A stretch of 64,000 bases of DNA from a virus: the IMG/VR virus record IMGVR_UViG_3300042502_001233, positions 298,019 through 362,018 of that record; one strand, 5' to 3'. The notes below the pieces were generated by a model. The model searched no databases. It was not told the origin of the DNA and worked only from the letters and a program-made list of their open reading frames with translations. Position 1 is the first letter of the stretch. Every line of letters begins with the position of its first letter. Shown piece after piece: positions 42,745-51,807 of the stretch. The translations under genes were made by a program, and so were the position numbers.

Positions 42745-43356
42745 TTAAACTAAATCTTTTGCATGTTGCATGCTTATTTTGTCATAGACACCTGAACAAA
42801 GGCTATAAACGTATAACCAAAGTCTTCTAAATGGGTTATTCAATAACGTTGCTACCAAAGATAGCGGCCAATATGAAATCCAAGCTATAATTGAAGATTT
42901 GTTATCAGTACCGTTAGGCATAATCTTAACAACAACATCTTTCATATTGTTAACATCACTACCGTATAACTTGAAACCAAACTGTCTTAAAAAATCACAT
43001 AACCCACGCAAGTGTATTTGGTCTTTTTCATCAAACTTTTTGTTTTGTTCTAAGTATTCTGCTCGTTTTGTTTTGAACAAATTGACTTTTTTCTTAACAA
43101 ATTCATTCCATTTAAGTATAGACCAACCCATACCTAATATAATATAACCTAGTGAAAAATAAATGGTTGTAGCGATGTTTGTCGATACAAAAGCCCATAA
43201 ATCTTTTCCATAGTTCCACAATAAAAGTGCCAACACAAATGATATTATACCACTTGCCCAACCTTCTTCTTCATTTTCTAGCGATACCATTACCGCTATT
43301 GCCCCTACAATACTAACTCCTAGTATAACGTAGATGTTACTTAAAAATTCTAACAT
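42745..43356 (-). CDS. Multi-pass membrane protein (203 aa)
   Basis: Three or four hydrophobic segments in the first 90 residues (NIYVILGVSIVGAIAVMVSL, GIISFVLALLLWNYG, TIYFSLGYIILGMGW), a charged cytoplasmic middle, and one late segment (WISYWPLSLVATLLNNPF). Unknown function. Lies between NAMPT and the NADAR fusion, 2 bases from the latter. Confidence 0.7.
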   Translation of the reverse strand: MLEFLSNIYVILGVSIVGAIAVMVSLENEEEGWASGIISFVLALLLWNYGKDLWAFVSTNIATTIYFSLGYIILGMGWSILKWNEFVKKKVNLFKTKRAEYLEQNKKFDEKDQIHLRGLCDFLRQFGFKLYGSDVNNMKDVVVKIMPNGTDNKSSIIAWISYWPLSLVATLLNNPFRRLWLYVYSLCSGVYDKISMQHAKDLV

Positions 43357-43368
43357 AATTTCTTTTTT

Positions 43369-44496
43369 TTAGTTTGTTACTTTTGCTCTTTCTCTAATTT
43401 CTTCGAATGTGTATTCCACAAGGATTTCACCCATTCTAAACACTTCAACCAACTCGTCTTTAACAGTGTCAAAATCAGCATCCATTGATGTAACGGTTCT
43501 GTATGTACCATCATCATTTTTAACCAATTTAAGTTTACCTTGTTTTGATTTTTTAAATGATTTGGTGATGTTACCATCAGCGTCCATTTCAGTTGGTGAT
43601 TTAACCACGTTTCTTTCTTCTCCGTCAACTACGGCAAAGCATGCTTTCGTGGCAAAGTTCAAAGTATCTCGATTACAGTCTTGAAGTAATTTACCACCCA
43701 TACCCAACGCTAAATTCTCTGGAGATATTTTTTCATCTTCTAACATTGCGTAGATTTCTTTAATTGACTCCAAGTTAACACCGTCACCTTGGATAACACG
43801 AACTTGTGGTGGCAACACTTTGTAACCTTTATCGTTCACAGTGTATCCAAATTTATCGAACAATATGTGGAAAATTTCTCGTAATGAGTTGATTACGTGA
43901 CCAGAATCTGGACGGATTACAAGCTGATTTCCTGGCTCTGCTGGACGTGATAAGATAAGGTCTATAAGGTCTTGACCCCAATATTGTGCACACGCTCTGA
44001 AAATGTTGTAAGAGTCAGATACACATGCTACCAAACCAGTAGGGAACATAGTCAATACTCTTCTCATCATTTCTAACTCACCTTCTTCACCGTTAAGGGT
44101 CATGATAGAGTGTTCAGTAGCTGGAATAGACAATCCGTAGATAGTTTCTGTGTTGTAAAGGTCTCTAATCATTTTAGAAGCAATTACAGTATCAGAACCT
44201 TTGAAGTTAACCAAATGCGCTGAACCACCAATTTTAGCTGATTGTACACTTGATACACCACGGAAACCGAAGTCATTCAATACAAAATCCACAAGGAACT
44301 CTCGTAACGCTGGGTCGTAAGATGTACATTTTTGGAATGCGGCATCTACAATTTTTCTTACTTCTCTAGAAAGAGTAGCAACAGTGATTGGGTACCATAC
44401 TTGAAGCAAAATTGATTCTAAGAAGTTTGTCAACCAAGCACATTCTGGGTCGAGACTTTCAATCGTGAATAGCACGTTCTTGGTGTTTACAACGGA
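43369..44496 (-). CDS. nadV: NAMPT exon 2 (C-terminal three quarters)
   Basis: 376 codons including the stop, starting TCC GTT GTA at 44496. Reading SVVNTKNVLFTIESLDPECAWLTN directly continues exon 1 (KAVPEG). Type II PRTase features are GVSSVQSAKIGGSAHLVNFKGSDTV, the active-site His in PATEHSIM, VSDSYNIF, RPDSGHVI and VIQGDGVN. Joined protein is about 520 residues against about 490 for the human enzyme. It converts nicotinamide and PRPP to NMN. A NARP1-type Namat role is possible. Confidence 0.92.
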   Translation of the reverse strand, partial: SVVNTKNVLFTIESLDPECAWLTNFLESILLQVWYPITVATLSREVRKIVDAAFQKCTSYDPALREFLVDFVLNDFGFRGVSSVQSAKIGGSAHLVNFKGSDTVIASKMIRDLYNTETIYGLSIPATEHSIMTLNGEEGELEMMRRVLTMFPTGLVACVSDSYNIFRACAQYWGQDLIDLILSRPAEPGNQLVIRPDSGHVINSLREIFHILFDKFGYTVNDKGYKVLPPQVRVIQGDGVNLESIKEIYAMLEDEKISPENLALGMGGKLLQDCNRDTLNFATKACFAVVDGEERNVVKSPTEMDADGNITKSFKKSKQGKLKLVKNDDGTYRTVTSMDADFDTVKDELVEVFRMGEILVEYTFEEIRERAKVTN

Positions 44497-45466
44497 CGTT
44501 TATATTCCACTCAACTCGCAACAGTTGAATGCGTTCTCTAAGGAACTGCTTTATCTCTCGATAAAGACTAGACTATATCAAAACCCTATTTACTAGGGTC
44601 AAAACCATTTCCAGAACCATTAGCTTGTTCTGTACTCCCTTGCGGGATAGTCGTTGAACGTTTTTCTAAATTTAAGTATATTTTATTAACAAGGTTTAAA
44701 AAATCATCATGGTCTAAACACATTTTAGCTCTATTACATGTTTCACAACAAGTAACAACATTTTCGTTGGTGTATCCAATTTCATTATTCAATCTATCAA
44801 TTCCGTTTCTTTTAAACTCTAAACCACTTCGATTATATCTTTCCTCACCTTTATTTACTTTTGGTTCCTCACCGCAATAATAACAATTTGAAAAAATTAA
44901 TTCTTTTACCTTTTCATCGGTAAGTAAGAATTCATAACCTCTATTTTTTGCACCACTTTTATATTGTTTTAAAACTCTACTAAGTAATGCGCCATTTTCT
45001 GGTTTTATTCTAGTTTTGGAAATTTCTTTGATTGAACATTGTTTACATTGTGTTCTTTTTCCATTATTTAATTCATTTGGTCTTACTTTTGCTTCTCCAC
45101 CACATTCACACTCACAAACCCAAAGGTATTGTTCATATTTTTTAGTTTCATCTAAAATGTAATCTTTAGCAATTAACTTACCAAACTTCTCACCAGTTAA
45201 ATCTTTAAACAATGGTGATTCTTTTCCTTTTTTATACTCTCTCATAATTAATGCGTTTATTAATAAATATCACGAACTTTTAAAAACGCACTAATAAAAT
45301 GAAAATAAATTTAGAAACTTCGCTGCTGATTTCCCAATCCTATATCTTTTCAAACATTCACGCTTAATATTACTATTTACGTTGTAGTGTTATAGGCTCT
45401 AAGGGGTTCCCAGCAATTAGATTTCTTTAGACATACTATTACTAGTATGAATGGCTACTTTTGTTA
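44497..45466 (-). mobile_element. Group I intron in the NAMPT gene
   Basis: 970 bases. Core elements in order on the minus strand: P (AATTGCTGGGAACCCC, about 45403-45418), Q (AATCAGCAGC, about 45322-45331), R (TTCAACGACTATCC, about 44645-44658), S (GATATAGTCTAGTC, about 44566-44579). The 5' exon ends in T (GAGGGT) and the intron ends in G, as in group I splicing. Removal fuses the frames exactly. An HNH gene sits between Q and R and its last codons run into the R segment. Confidence 0.93.
44586..45245 (-). CDS. Intron-encoded HNH homing endonuclease
   Basis: 219 residues. A zinc-knuckle-like N-terminus (WVCECECGGEAKVR ... QCKQC) precedes an HNH core: CYYCGEEPKVN, GIDRLNNEIGYTNENVVTCCETCNRAK. 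The C-terminal 25 residues are encoded by the intron core itself. Would cut intronless NAMPT alleles to spread the intron. Preceded by ATATTTATTAATAAA. Confidence 0.9.
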   Translation of the reverse strand: MREYKKGKESPLFKDLTGEKFGKLIAKDYILDETKKYEQYLWVCECECGGEAKVRPNELNNGKRTQCKQCSIKEISKTRIKPENGALLSRVLKQYKSGAKNRGYEFLLTDEKVKELIFSNCYYCGEEPKVNKGEERYNRSGLEFKRNGIDRLNNEIGYTNENVVTCCETCNRAKMCLDHDDFLNLVNKIYLNLEKRSTTIPQGSTEQANGSGNGFDPSK

Positions 45467-45901
45467 ACCCTCTGGAACCGCTTTGATACTTATTGGTAGT
45501 TTACCATCGTATTTATCAACGATATAGTCAAATTTGCTTCTATCGAAGACATCATCACGACCAAAGACACCTAACTTGGTACCTAAGTATTCGTAAGCTT
45601 CATCAACTTCTTCTTTAACGATTGCAATACCTTCAAGGTATTGTTTAAGGATAATTTGTAGACCGTAGAACAATGTGGTATCAAATTTACCACCTCTAGA
45701 TTCCAAATAAGAAATCATTTTGGTCATTTCAACACCGTAGAATCTGTGGTGTGAATATTTGTAAGCGTCGCTACACAAGATAAGGTTATCTGGTTTAACA
45801 AGCACTTTTGATAATACTTTTTGGATTGATTTAATATCATCCAAATCAGCGTTGGCTAACGCTCTCTCTAGTCGTCTGACTAAATTTCTTTGTATGCTCA
45901 T
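45467..45901 (-). CDS. nadV: NAMPT exon 1 (N-terminal part)
   Basis: 145 codons: ILCSDAYKYSHHRFYG near 41-56, YLESRGGKFDTTLFYGLQIILKQYL, and the exon end YDGKLPISIKAVPEG. Divisible by three, so splicing leaves a codon boundary. The first 38 residues are a helical extension absent from the usual enzyme. Without splicing, translation stops at TAA just inside the intron. Confidence 0.92.
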
Positions 45902-45923
45902 AATTTTTAAACATTTAGTTGTG

Positions 45924-45931
45924 CAAATATA
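45924..45931 (-). promoter_or_regulatory. Bacteroidota-type -7 box for NAMPT
   Basis: TATATTTG on the minus strand, 23 bases before the NAMPT ATG. Confidence 0.65.
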
Positions 45932-45959
45932 CTACTATTTTATTATATCTGCAATTATT

Positions 45960-47465
45960 TTAGTAATTTTTTAGTTTGCCATTTTCGTCTCTGTGCATGA
46001 TGTGCTCAGACGTTAATTGAGTAACATCTGTCAAGCCCATAGCGCCCAATACTTCTCTCACTTCATGTATCACAGCTTTATGGTAGTTATACACACGTAC
46101 TTTCTTTTCTGCTGGGTTTAACGCGCCAATAAGTGTTTTGTTTTGCGTGGCAATTCCAACTGGACAAGTGTTCATGTTGCACTCTCTAGCTTGAATACAC
46201 CCAAGACTTAACATAAATGCTCTAGCTGCGTTCACAGTATCAGCACCCATAGCCAATAGTTTGATAATATCGAATGAAGTACTAGCTTTACCTGATGCAA
46301 TTACTTTAATATCATCTTTTAACCCAGCTTTATTCAAGTTATGGTTAACAATTTTCAAAGCATCCATAAGGGGCATACCAATACTGTTAGTGAACACCAA
46401 AGGAGCCGCACCAGTACCACCCTCACCACCATCAACAGTTATAAAGTCTGGGTAGTTTTTGTTTTCTTTCATCGTTTGACATAACTCTTGGAACTCCAAA
46501 TCATCACCAATACATAATTTAATGCCGATTGGTAATCCACCAGACAACTTTCTAAGTTTAGCCACGAACTTTAATAACCCAACAGAATCAGAAAATGCTG
46601 AATGATATGGTGGACTCATCACATCTATATTGGCCTCAACACCACGTATAGCGGCTATTTCAGGTGTGTTTTTAGAAGCTGGTAAAATTCCACCATGACC
46701 AGGTTTTGCCCCTTGAGACAACTTGATTTCAATCATCTTGATGTTCCCACTTTTCAAAGTTTTTACAAATTCCATATCAGAAAAATGACGTTTACCAGCT
46801 ATGGTTTTACCCGCACCAAAATAACCAGTACCTATTTGGAAACACAAATCACCACCATTCTCTGTATGATATGGACTTACACCACCTTCACCAGTGTTGT
46901 GATAAAAGTTACCCAACTTAGCACCACCATTTAACGAACGCACAGCAGCATTTGACAACGCACCGTAGCTCATAGCACTAATGTTAAGAATACTTGCAGA
47001 ATAAGGTTTCTTGCAGAATTTTGAACCAATGGTAACACGAGGTTCTTTAACTAGTGACAAATCTTTTGGGTACATCGAATGTTTCAGAAATTCATATCCT
47101 TTTGCATATACATCATCTTGTGTACCAAATGGTGTCGTGTTAACCTCACCTTTGGATTTTTGGTACACGTCAGAACGTTTTTCACGATTATAAGGTGTTC
47201 CGTTAGTGTTATCCTCGATAAAATATTGTTGAATTTTTGAACGCTCGTGTTCAAACACCCATCTAAGTCTACCGATTAGAGGATAATTTCTTAACAACGC
47301 ATGTTTGGTTTGGTTGATGTCTTTAATAACTGTAACTAAACAAACCACACTGGTCAAAGCCAATAGTGTTAACAATAGACTAGGAAACAACGAAGCAAAT
47401 AACGTAAGAATTATTGCCAAGCATGTAAATATCAATAAAATTTTGTCTCTAGTTAAATTACTCAT
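45960..47465 (-). CDS. FMN-binding glutamate synthase-domain protein, membrane anchored
   Basis: 501 residues. Two N-terminal hydrophobic segments (ILLIFTCLAIILTLFASLFPSLL and LLALTSVVCLVTVI). From about 130 a GltB central/FMN domain: ISAMSYGALSNAAVRSLNGGAKLGNF, TGEGGVSPYH, QGAKPGHGGILPA, VDGGEGGTGAAP and CNMNTCPVGIATQ with an Fe-S-like Cys pattern. Such stand-alone proteins occur in bacteria (YerD-like). Rare in phages. The redox or nitrogen role is unclear. Lies between NMNAT-Nudix and NAMPT. Confidence 0.88.
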   Translation of the reverse strand: MSNLTRDKILLIFTCLAIILTLFASLFPSLLLTLLALTSVVCLVTVIKDINQTKHALLRNYPLIGRLRWVFEHERSKIQQYFIEDNTNGTPYNREKRSDVYQKSKGEVNTTPFGTQDDVYAKGYEFLKHSMYPKDLSLVKEPRVTIGSKFCKKPYSASILNISAMSYGALSNAAVRSLNGGAKLGNFYHNTGEGGVSPYHTENGGDLCFQIGTGYFGAGKTIAGKRHFSDMEFVKTLKSGNIKMIEIKLSQGAKPGHGGILPASKNTPEIAAIRGVEANIDVMSPPYHSAFSDSVGLLKFVAKLRKLSGGLPIGIKLCIGDDLEFQELCQTMKENKNYPDFITVDGGEGGTGAAPLVFTNSIGMPLMDALKIVNHNLNKAGLKDDIKVIASGKASTSFDIIKLLAMGADTVNAARAFMLSLGCIQARECNMNTCPVGIATQNKTLIGALNPAEKKVRVYNYHKAVIHEVREVLGAMGLTDVTQLTSEHIMHRDENGKLKNY

Positions 47466-47467
47466 GA

Positions 47468-48445
47468 TTATTTTAATGTAATTAAGTTTTCTTCTACTAC
47501 TTTTTTGATGAATGTTTCCATCAATTTAATGTGTTCTGGGACAATTTTATCCTCTATATCGAACATATAGTTTTTATTCTGGGTGTGACCACTACCTTGA
47601 CTTGGGTCTGTTATCACACTAAACAAATCTTTGATGTTAAACCATTTTACTTCCGCGATATCGTCAGAAGCTTCTGGTCTACCCATTTGGTCCCAAGCGT
47701 GTGTCATGAACAAAGTTGTCATAATACCGTTTTCTTCTCTAGCATAACGCCAATCTTCTACAGCTTGACTGCACACATAATGCATTTTCAACGCAGATAG
47801 TTTTGTTTCTTCGTAAAGTTCTCTACGAGCAGCCATTTCCCAATTTTCATCAGTACGGTCAACAAACCCACCAACAAATCTAAAAAGCGTTTCAGATGGT
47901 TTTCTAGCCAATAGGATTTTATCACCATCAACAACCACAACATCAACTGTTGGGTATGTTACTGGTCTTTGTCTGTGAATACCATAGATAACACCACTTC
48001 TAAATTCATCTGAATCCAACGGTGTATTAGCAGCTTCTGCTCTAAGGTCAGTAGCGTTGTGTGAATCGACTTGTGGGTATTCTTCTGTAGAATGATTTCC
48101 ATGATAATGAGGAATGAATGAATCGCGACTACCATATAATACCGCATCGGTTTCTGGGAACATACTTCTAATAGCGTTGTCAATCTGTGTTGACCATTTA
48201 TGGTCACTTCTGTTGTCGTCTAACGGCAATAAAATGACATTTGGATAAACGTTTTGAACCATTTTACATCTGGTTGCAAAATCCAAAGGATTTCTTTTTG
48301 AGTTTTGTATTCTAGGGATACCTAAAAACACAACAACATTTCTATGGTTTTCAGTTACATAGTCCAACAGACCTGTGTGACCTTCATGTAATTCAGGTGT
48401 TTGGAATCTTCCAATAACTACACCTACAGTGTTTAAATTTTTCAT
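47468..48445 (-). CDS. nadM: Bifunctional NMN adenylyltransferase / Nudix hydrolase
   Basis: Start set at MKNLNTVGVVIGRFQTPELHEGH because the longer frame begins inside the promoter. About 325 residues. The N-terminal NMNAT domain has GRFQTPELHEGH (H-x-x-H-type site) near 10-21 and a C-terminal-of-domain LYGSRDSFIPHY. The C-terminal Nudix domain has GGFVDRTDENWEMAARRELYEETKL near 205-229. Same order as cyanobacterial and Francisella NadM-Nudix enzymes. Joins NMN to ATP giving NAD+; the Nudix part probably cleans ADP-ribose. Completes NAD+ salvage with NAMPT and Prs. Confidence 0.93.
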   Translation of the reverse strand: MKNLNTVGVVIGRFQTPELHEGHTGLLDYVTENHRNVVVFLGIPRIQNSKRNPLDFATRCKMVQNVYPNVILLPLDDNRSDHKWSTQIDNAIRSMFPETDAVLYGSRDSFIPHYHGNHSTEEYPQVDSHNATDLRAEAANTPLDSDEFRSGVIYGIHRQRPVTYPTVDVVVVDGDKILLARKPSETLFRFVGGFVDRTDENWEMAARRELYEETKLSALKMHYVCSQAVEDWRYAREENGIMTTLFMTHAWDQMGRPEASDDIAEVKWFNIKDLFSVITDPSQGSGHTQNKNYMFDIEDKIVPEHIKLMETFIKKVVEENLITLK

Positions 48446-48463
48446 TTTCTTGATTTTATGTTG

Positions 48464-48471
48464 CAAAGATA
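48464..48471 (-). promoter_or_regulatory. Bacteroidota-type -7 box for NMNAT-Nudix
   Basis: TATCTTTG on the minus strand; it decides the start codon at 48445 rather than 48466. Confidence 0.65.
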
Positions 48472-48472
48472 C

Positions 48473-48510
48473 ATAAAAATCCCAACTAACAAATTAATTG
48501 GGACTTTTTT
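48473..48510 (-). terminator. Rho-independent terminator
   Basis: TCCCAA and TTGGGA pair across an A/T loop and are followed by TTTTTA on the minus strand, just after the AAA+ gene. Confidence 0.7.
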
Positions 48511-48513
48511 ATT

Positions 48514-49911
48514 TTATTTTAAATGAAACCCCATTGAGGTTTTTTCTTTCTCTACTTGGCTAGCGTAGAAACCTTTGTATGACTCAGTTATAAGACTTAC
48601 AGTATCAGTTACTGACCATTCTGGGTCATCTTCTGACATCTCTACAATGTTATCAGCCAAATTCGCAATAAATGCACCAGTAATGTTAGCTTTTTTACCG
48701 TTAATTGTTCCAGTAAGCGCATCGTACACTTCTTGAATTTGCCATTTCTCTGGTAAGTGAATTTGACAAACTCTGATGATTTGGTCATCGTTCAAGAATG
48801 TATAATCCAACGTAAAGTTAAAACGTCCAGGTCTCTCAGCCGCCTTATCCACCAAACCTTTATCGTTCGTAGAGGCTAATAAACTTATTTTACGTTTCTT
48901 AACACCGTCAAAGAACGATAAGAACTGACCTAACAATTTGGTATAGCTACCGTTATCACGTGAACCCAAGAACAAGTCGATGTCGTCCATGATAATAACT
49001 GCGTTATCAAAAATCTCGCAAGCTTCCATGATTGTTGTTAAATCCGAAGTATATTCAAACTCTGGGATGATGAATGTAACGTTTGGTACTAATTTACGAC
49101 AAATCTCACGAATACTTTCGGTTTTACCAGTTCCTGGTTCTCCGTTAAGAAGATACCTTGCGCTACCACCTCTGGAAATACGAGAAATGATATGTTGGAT
49201 GTGTCTGTTTTGAAGGTCATTTAATATAAGCTCGTTACCAGCTTCTTCAATATCTACCTTTTCGATTCCTCTGAATCTACCTTCTTTCATTTTAACCTTG
49301 ATTACTTTACCTTTGTACTCAGAGTGGTTAAAGGATAGTTCTTTGATTTTCTTAACAAAGGTGTTAAATTTATCATTAACTAATCTTTCTTTTGAACTTA
49401 AGTGTAATTGAATACACAAGTCACCTCTTTGGTCCAAGAACATTTTGGTTTGAACGATGTAATCGTTATTGTTGTCTGGTAACTTACAATTAAATACGTA
49501 TGAACCAGTGATTTCAAATTCACCTCCAAAGTTAACTCTACCCAATTGGTCAACATTACAATAAGAGCTTACTGTTACGTAAGTTTCATCTTTACGTTTG
49601 TATTGGTCGAATAGGAAGCCGTTTATGATTGCAAATTCTACGAAACTGATTTCGATAGTATAACCGTTGGAACCATATTCTCCGATATCATTATCCTCAT
49701 CTTCACCAAAATCACTTGGGAAATCGTATGGATGTTCTTCACCCATCATATCATTAAATTCCTCAGAACTTATGGATATAGTTTTAATCATTGGTCCATT
49801 ATCACCACCCACTTCTCTCATTAGTCTTTTAAGATTATCTGGTAGATGATTTTCAGCGTTTAGACTGTTTTCTGTGTTTTTTTCTGTTTTCTTTTTAGCC
49901 ATGGTGGTCAA
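48514..49911 (-). CDS. AAA+ ATPase
   Basis: 465 residues. Walker A LNGEPGTGKTESIREI near 255-270, Walker B NAVIIMDDIDLFLG near 302-315, sensor 1 LLASTNDKG near 345, arginine finger AAERPGRFNF near 357. The long N-terminal region (acidic, about 200 residues) is beta-rich and resembles that of the other AAA+ gene only loosely. A start at 49902 (MAKKK) is also possible. Overlaps the phosphoesterase gene by 17 bases. Confidence 0.87.
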   Translation of the reverse strand: MTTMAKKKTEKNTENSLNAENHLPDNLKRLMREVGGDNGPMIKTISISSEEFNDMMGEEHPYDFPSDFGEDEDNDIGEYGSNGYTIEISFVEFAIINGFLFDQYKRKDETYVTVSSYCNVDQLGRVNFGGEFEITGSYVFNCKLPDNNNDYIVQTKMFLDQRGDLCIQLHLSSKERLVNDKFNTFVKKIKELSFNHSEYKGKVIKVKMKEGRFRGIEKVDIEEAGNELILNDLQNRHIQHIISRISRGGSARYLLNGEPGTGKTESIREICRKLVPNVTFIIPEFEYTSDLTTIMEACEIFDNAVIIMDDIDLFLGSRDNGSYTKLLGQFLSFFDGVKKRKISLLASTNDKGLVDKAAERPGRFNFTLDYTFLNDDQIIRVCQIHLPEKWQIQEVYDALTGTINGKKANITGAFIANLADNIVEMSEDDPEWSVTDTVSLITESYKGFYASQVEKEKTSMGFHLK

Positions 49912-50488
49912 TTAATTCGATTACTTTACTGTTCATTATGCTTTTAATTTCATTGTAACTTATGGGAGCATAACCCCAACCATTACATCCTAAATCCAAT
50001 ACTTTACGTTTATAGTAATCTGGAAGCAGCGTTACTAGACTCTGGTGACAGTGTCCATGTAACATATATTCACCGTGGTGGTGTTTATCCCAAGATAGTA
50101 TTGGATAGTGCATCATTACGATACCTTGTTTTTTTCTTGGGTTATCATGGTCCGTTACTGAAAGACTTACATAGTCGCTTATTGTTTCAAAGCGTTTTAA
50201 ACTACGAATGTCTTTCTCACGGTCATGGTTGCCTAGAATAAAATGTATCTTACCTTTTAGTTGGTCAACAATGTGTTGTGTTGTTACACCGTTTTTCTCA
50301 AAGGATAAATCCCCAAGATAAAACACAACATCATCATCGCCAACCACTTCATTCCAATTGTCGATTAATGTTTGATTCATTTCCTCGACATTGTTAAACG
50401 GACGGCCATCATATTTTATCACGTTCGCATGACAAAAGTGATAATCTGATGCAAACCAAATCCGTTGGTGGTCAATGTTAATCCTCAT
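49895..50488 (-). CDS. Calcineurin-like phosphoesterase
   Basis: 197 residues. FASDYHFCHANVIKYDGRPF near 12-31, FYLGDLSFEKNG near 55, FILGNHDREKD near 83, MMHYPILSW near 126 and LHGHCHQS near 142. Matches the small phage phosphoesterase family with the DxHxxH form in motif I. Substrate unknown; 2',3'-cyclic nucleotide or RNA ends are possible. Confidence 0.85.
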   Translation of the reverse strand: MRINIDHQRIWFASDYHFCHANVIKYDGRPFNNVEEMNQTLIDNWNEVVGDDDVVFYLGDLSFEKNGVTTQHIVDQLKGKIHFILGNHDREKDIRSLKRFETISDYVSLSVTDHDNPRKKQGIVMMHYPILSWDKHHHGEYMLHGHCHQSLVTLLPDYYKRKVLDLGCNGWGYAPISYNEIKSIMNSKVIELIDHHG

Positions 50489-51074
50489 TCTTTTCTAATT
50501 GTTCTTTTAGTTTCAACAGAGCACTGCTGGCATCACCTAACGTGTATGTCGCTTGTTTCTTTAAAGCTGGCGCCATTTTGTTAACTTGTTTTTGCACGTC
50601 TGAGTCGTTGATAGACTTAGCTCTGTTTACAAAAACATCACGTCTAAGACTAGACAATAGCCAATTAATGTGTTTGTCACCTTTTAATGACTTGGTAATA
50701 ACCCAATCATAAAAGTGTTGGAAGTTTTCGTAAGACATATAGGTTGTTGTCCCTTCCCCAGAAACACCCATTTTTTTATCACCAAACAATTTTGCAACTG
50801 CTGATGTTTTGTCTGTACTTTCGTCAAAAGCTATTTTCAAGCTTTCCATAAAATTCTTTTTAAAGTCTTCGGATTGGATACCTTCTAAGATATCTTGCGT
50901 AGACAATAAAGATTCTCTGGTGATAACACATTTGAAATCACCTTTTGGTCTGTCCCAAACTTTCTGAACTTTTGTGAAAGGCACATAAGACCTAACCAAA
51001 TGGTTTAAAAAGTTTTTACTCTTTGGGTTCGCAAGCATTTCATCTAAACTTGCAAAAATTTGTTCTTGACTCAT
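50478..51074 (-). CDS. Hypothetical protein (198 aa)
   Basis: Soluble, mixed charge, starting MSQEQIFASLDEMLANPKS. GVSGEGTTTYMSYENFQHFYDW near residue 105 is the most distinctive part. No family recognised. Overlaps the phosphoesterase start by 11 bases. Confidence 0.65.
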   Translation of the reverse strand: MSQEQIFASLDEMLANPKSKNFLNHLVRSYVPFTKVQKVWDRPKGDFKCVITRESLLSTQDILEGIQSEDFKKNFMESLKIAFDESTDKTSAVAKLFGDKKMGVSGEGTTTYMSYENFQHFYDWVITKSLKGDKHINWLLSSLRRDVFVNRAKSINDSDVQKQVNKMAPALKKQATYTLGDASSALLKLKEQLEKNED

Positions 51075-51098
51075 ATTTTAATTTTGTAAAATTACATA

Positions 51099-51494
51099 TT
51101 ATCCTAAAGCTTCTTTAGCCAAACGTGATACTATCGAATTGTCAGCTTGACCAACATAGGTCTTGTTAAAAGTACCCATAATCAAACCAATGTTGTTTGC
51201 ACCACCAGCAACTAAGTCTTTTATTACAGTAGCAATTTGCTCTTCTGTCATCATGGTTGGTAAGTATGGTCCCAAGAAACCTAATTCAGTTAAAGCTTCT
51301 TCTGAATTTGTCAATTTCAAAGATTTTTCCATTTTCTTTAAGATTGACATAACAACAGCATCTGTCGCTACAGTTCCTCTACCTTCTTCATTTTGGATTT
51401 CTCCTTTTAAAATACCTAAAAAGTTCTTTCTAACCATGTCTTTGGTTTTAAAAGCTTCCATGAAATCTGTGTGAATTCTTTCTTTAAGTGTCAT
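51099..51494 (-). CDS. YqeY-like (GatB/YqeY domain) protein
   Basis: 131 residues, the usual size is about 150. KERIHTDFMEAFKTKDMVRKNFLGILKGEIQN at the start, YLPTMMTEEQIATVIKDLV near 78 and IGLIMGTFNKTYVGQADNSIVSRLAKEAL at the end match the family throughout. The domain is the tRNA-binding tail of the GatB amidotransferase subunit. YqeY proteins are tRNA-related, which suits the tRNA theme of this phage. Confidence 0.88.
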   Translation of the reverse strand: MTLKERIHTDFMEAFKTKDMVRKNFLGILKGEIQNEEGRGTVATDAVVMSILKKMEKSLKLTNSEEALTELGFLGPYLPTMMTEEQIATVIKDLVAGGANNIGLIMGTFNKTYVGQADNSIVSRLAKEALG

Positions 51495-51502
51495 TTTTAT
51501 AA

Positions 51503-51781
51503 TTAATTTTTGTTTACAATGTAATAATGATAACCTTTATCATTATCTATAGCGTAATACGCTAACGTTATTTCACCTTTTTCTACTCTACTACTAAATT
51601 GTTTTCTTTCATCCATACTAGCATCTTGAGCGATTCTAATATATTTGTCAACACGTTTGGGTTTAGTTTCTTTTGGTGTCTCTTTAACCTTAACCACTGG
51701 TTCAATAACTGGAAGTGGTATAGGCACTTCTCTTTTCTTGGGTTCTAGTTTGGTTCCACTTGGTTTTATTCTCTCAGCCAT
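51503..51781 (-). CDS. Hypothetical basic protein with Pro-rich middle (92 aa)
   Basis: N-terminal half is Pro/Lys/Val-rich (PLPVIEPVVKVKETPKETKPK), C-terminal half a small beta domain (ITLAYYAIDNDKGYHYYIV). Function unknown. Own promoter upstream at 51787-51794. Confidence 0.6.
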   Translation of the reverse strand: MAERIKPSGTKLEPKKREVPIPLPVIEPVVKVKETPKETKPKRVDKYIRIAQDASMDERKQFSSRVEKGEITLAYYAIDNDKGYHYYIVNKN

Positions 51782-51786
51782 TTTTA

Positions 51787-51794
51787 CAAATATA
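51787..51794 (-). promoter_or_regulatory. Bacteroidota-type -7 box (TATATTTG)
   Basis: TATATTTG on the minus strand, 5 bases before the ATG at 51781. Confidence 0.55.
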
Positions 51795-51807
51795 CTAATT
51801 TAATTTA

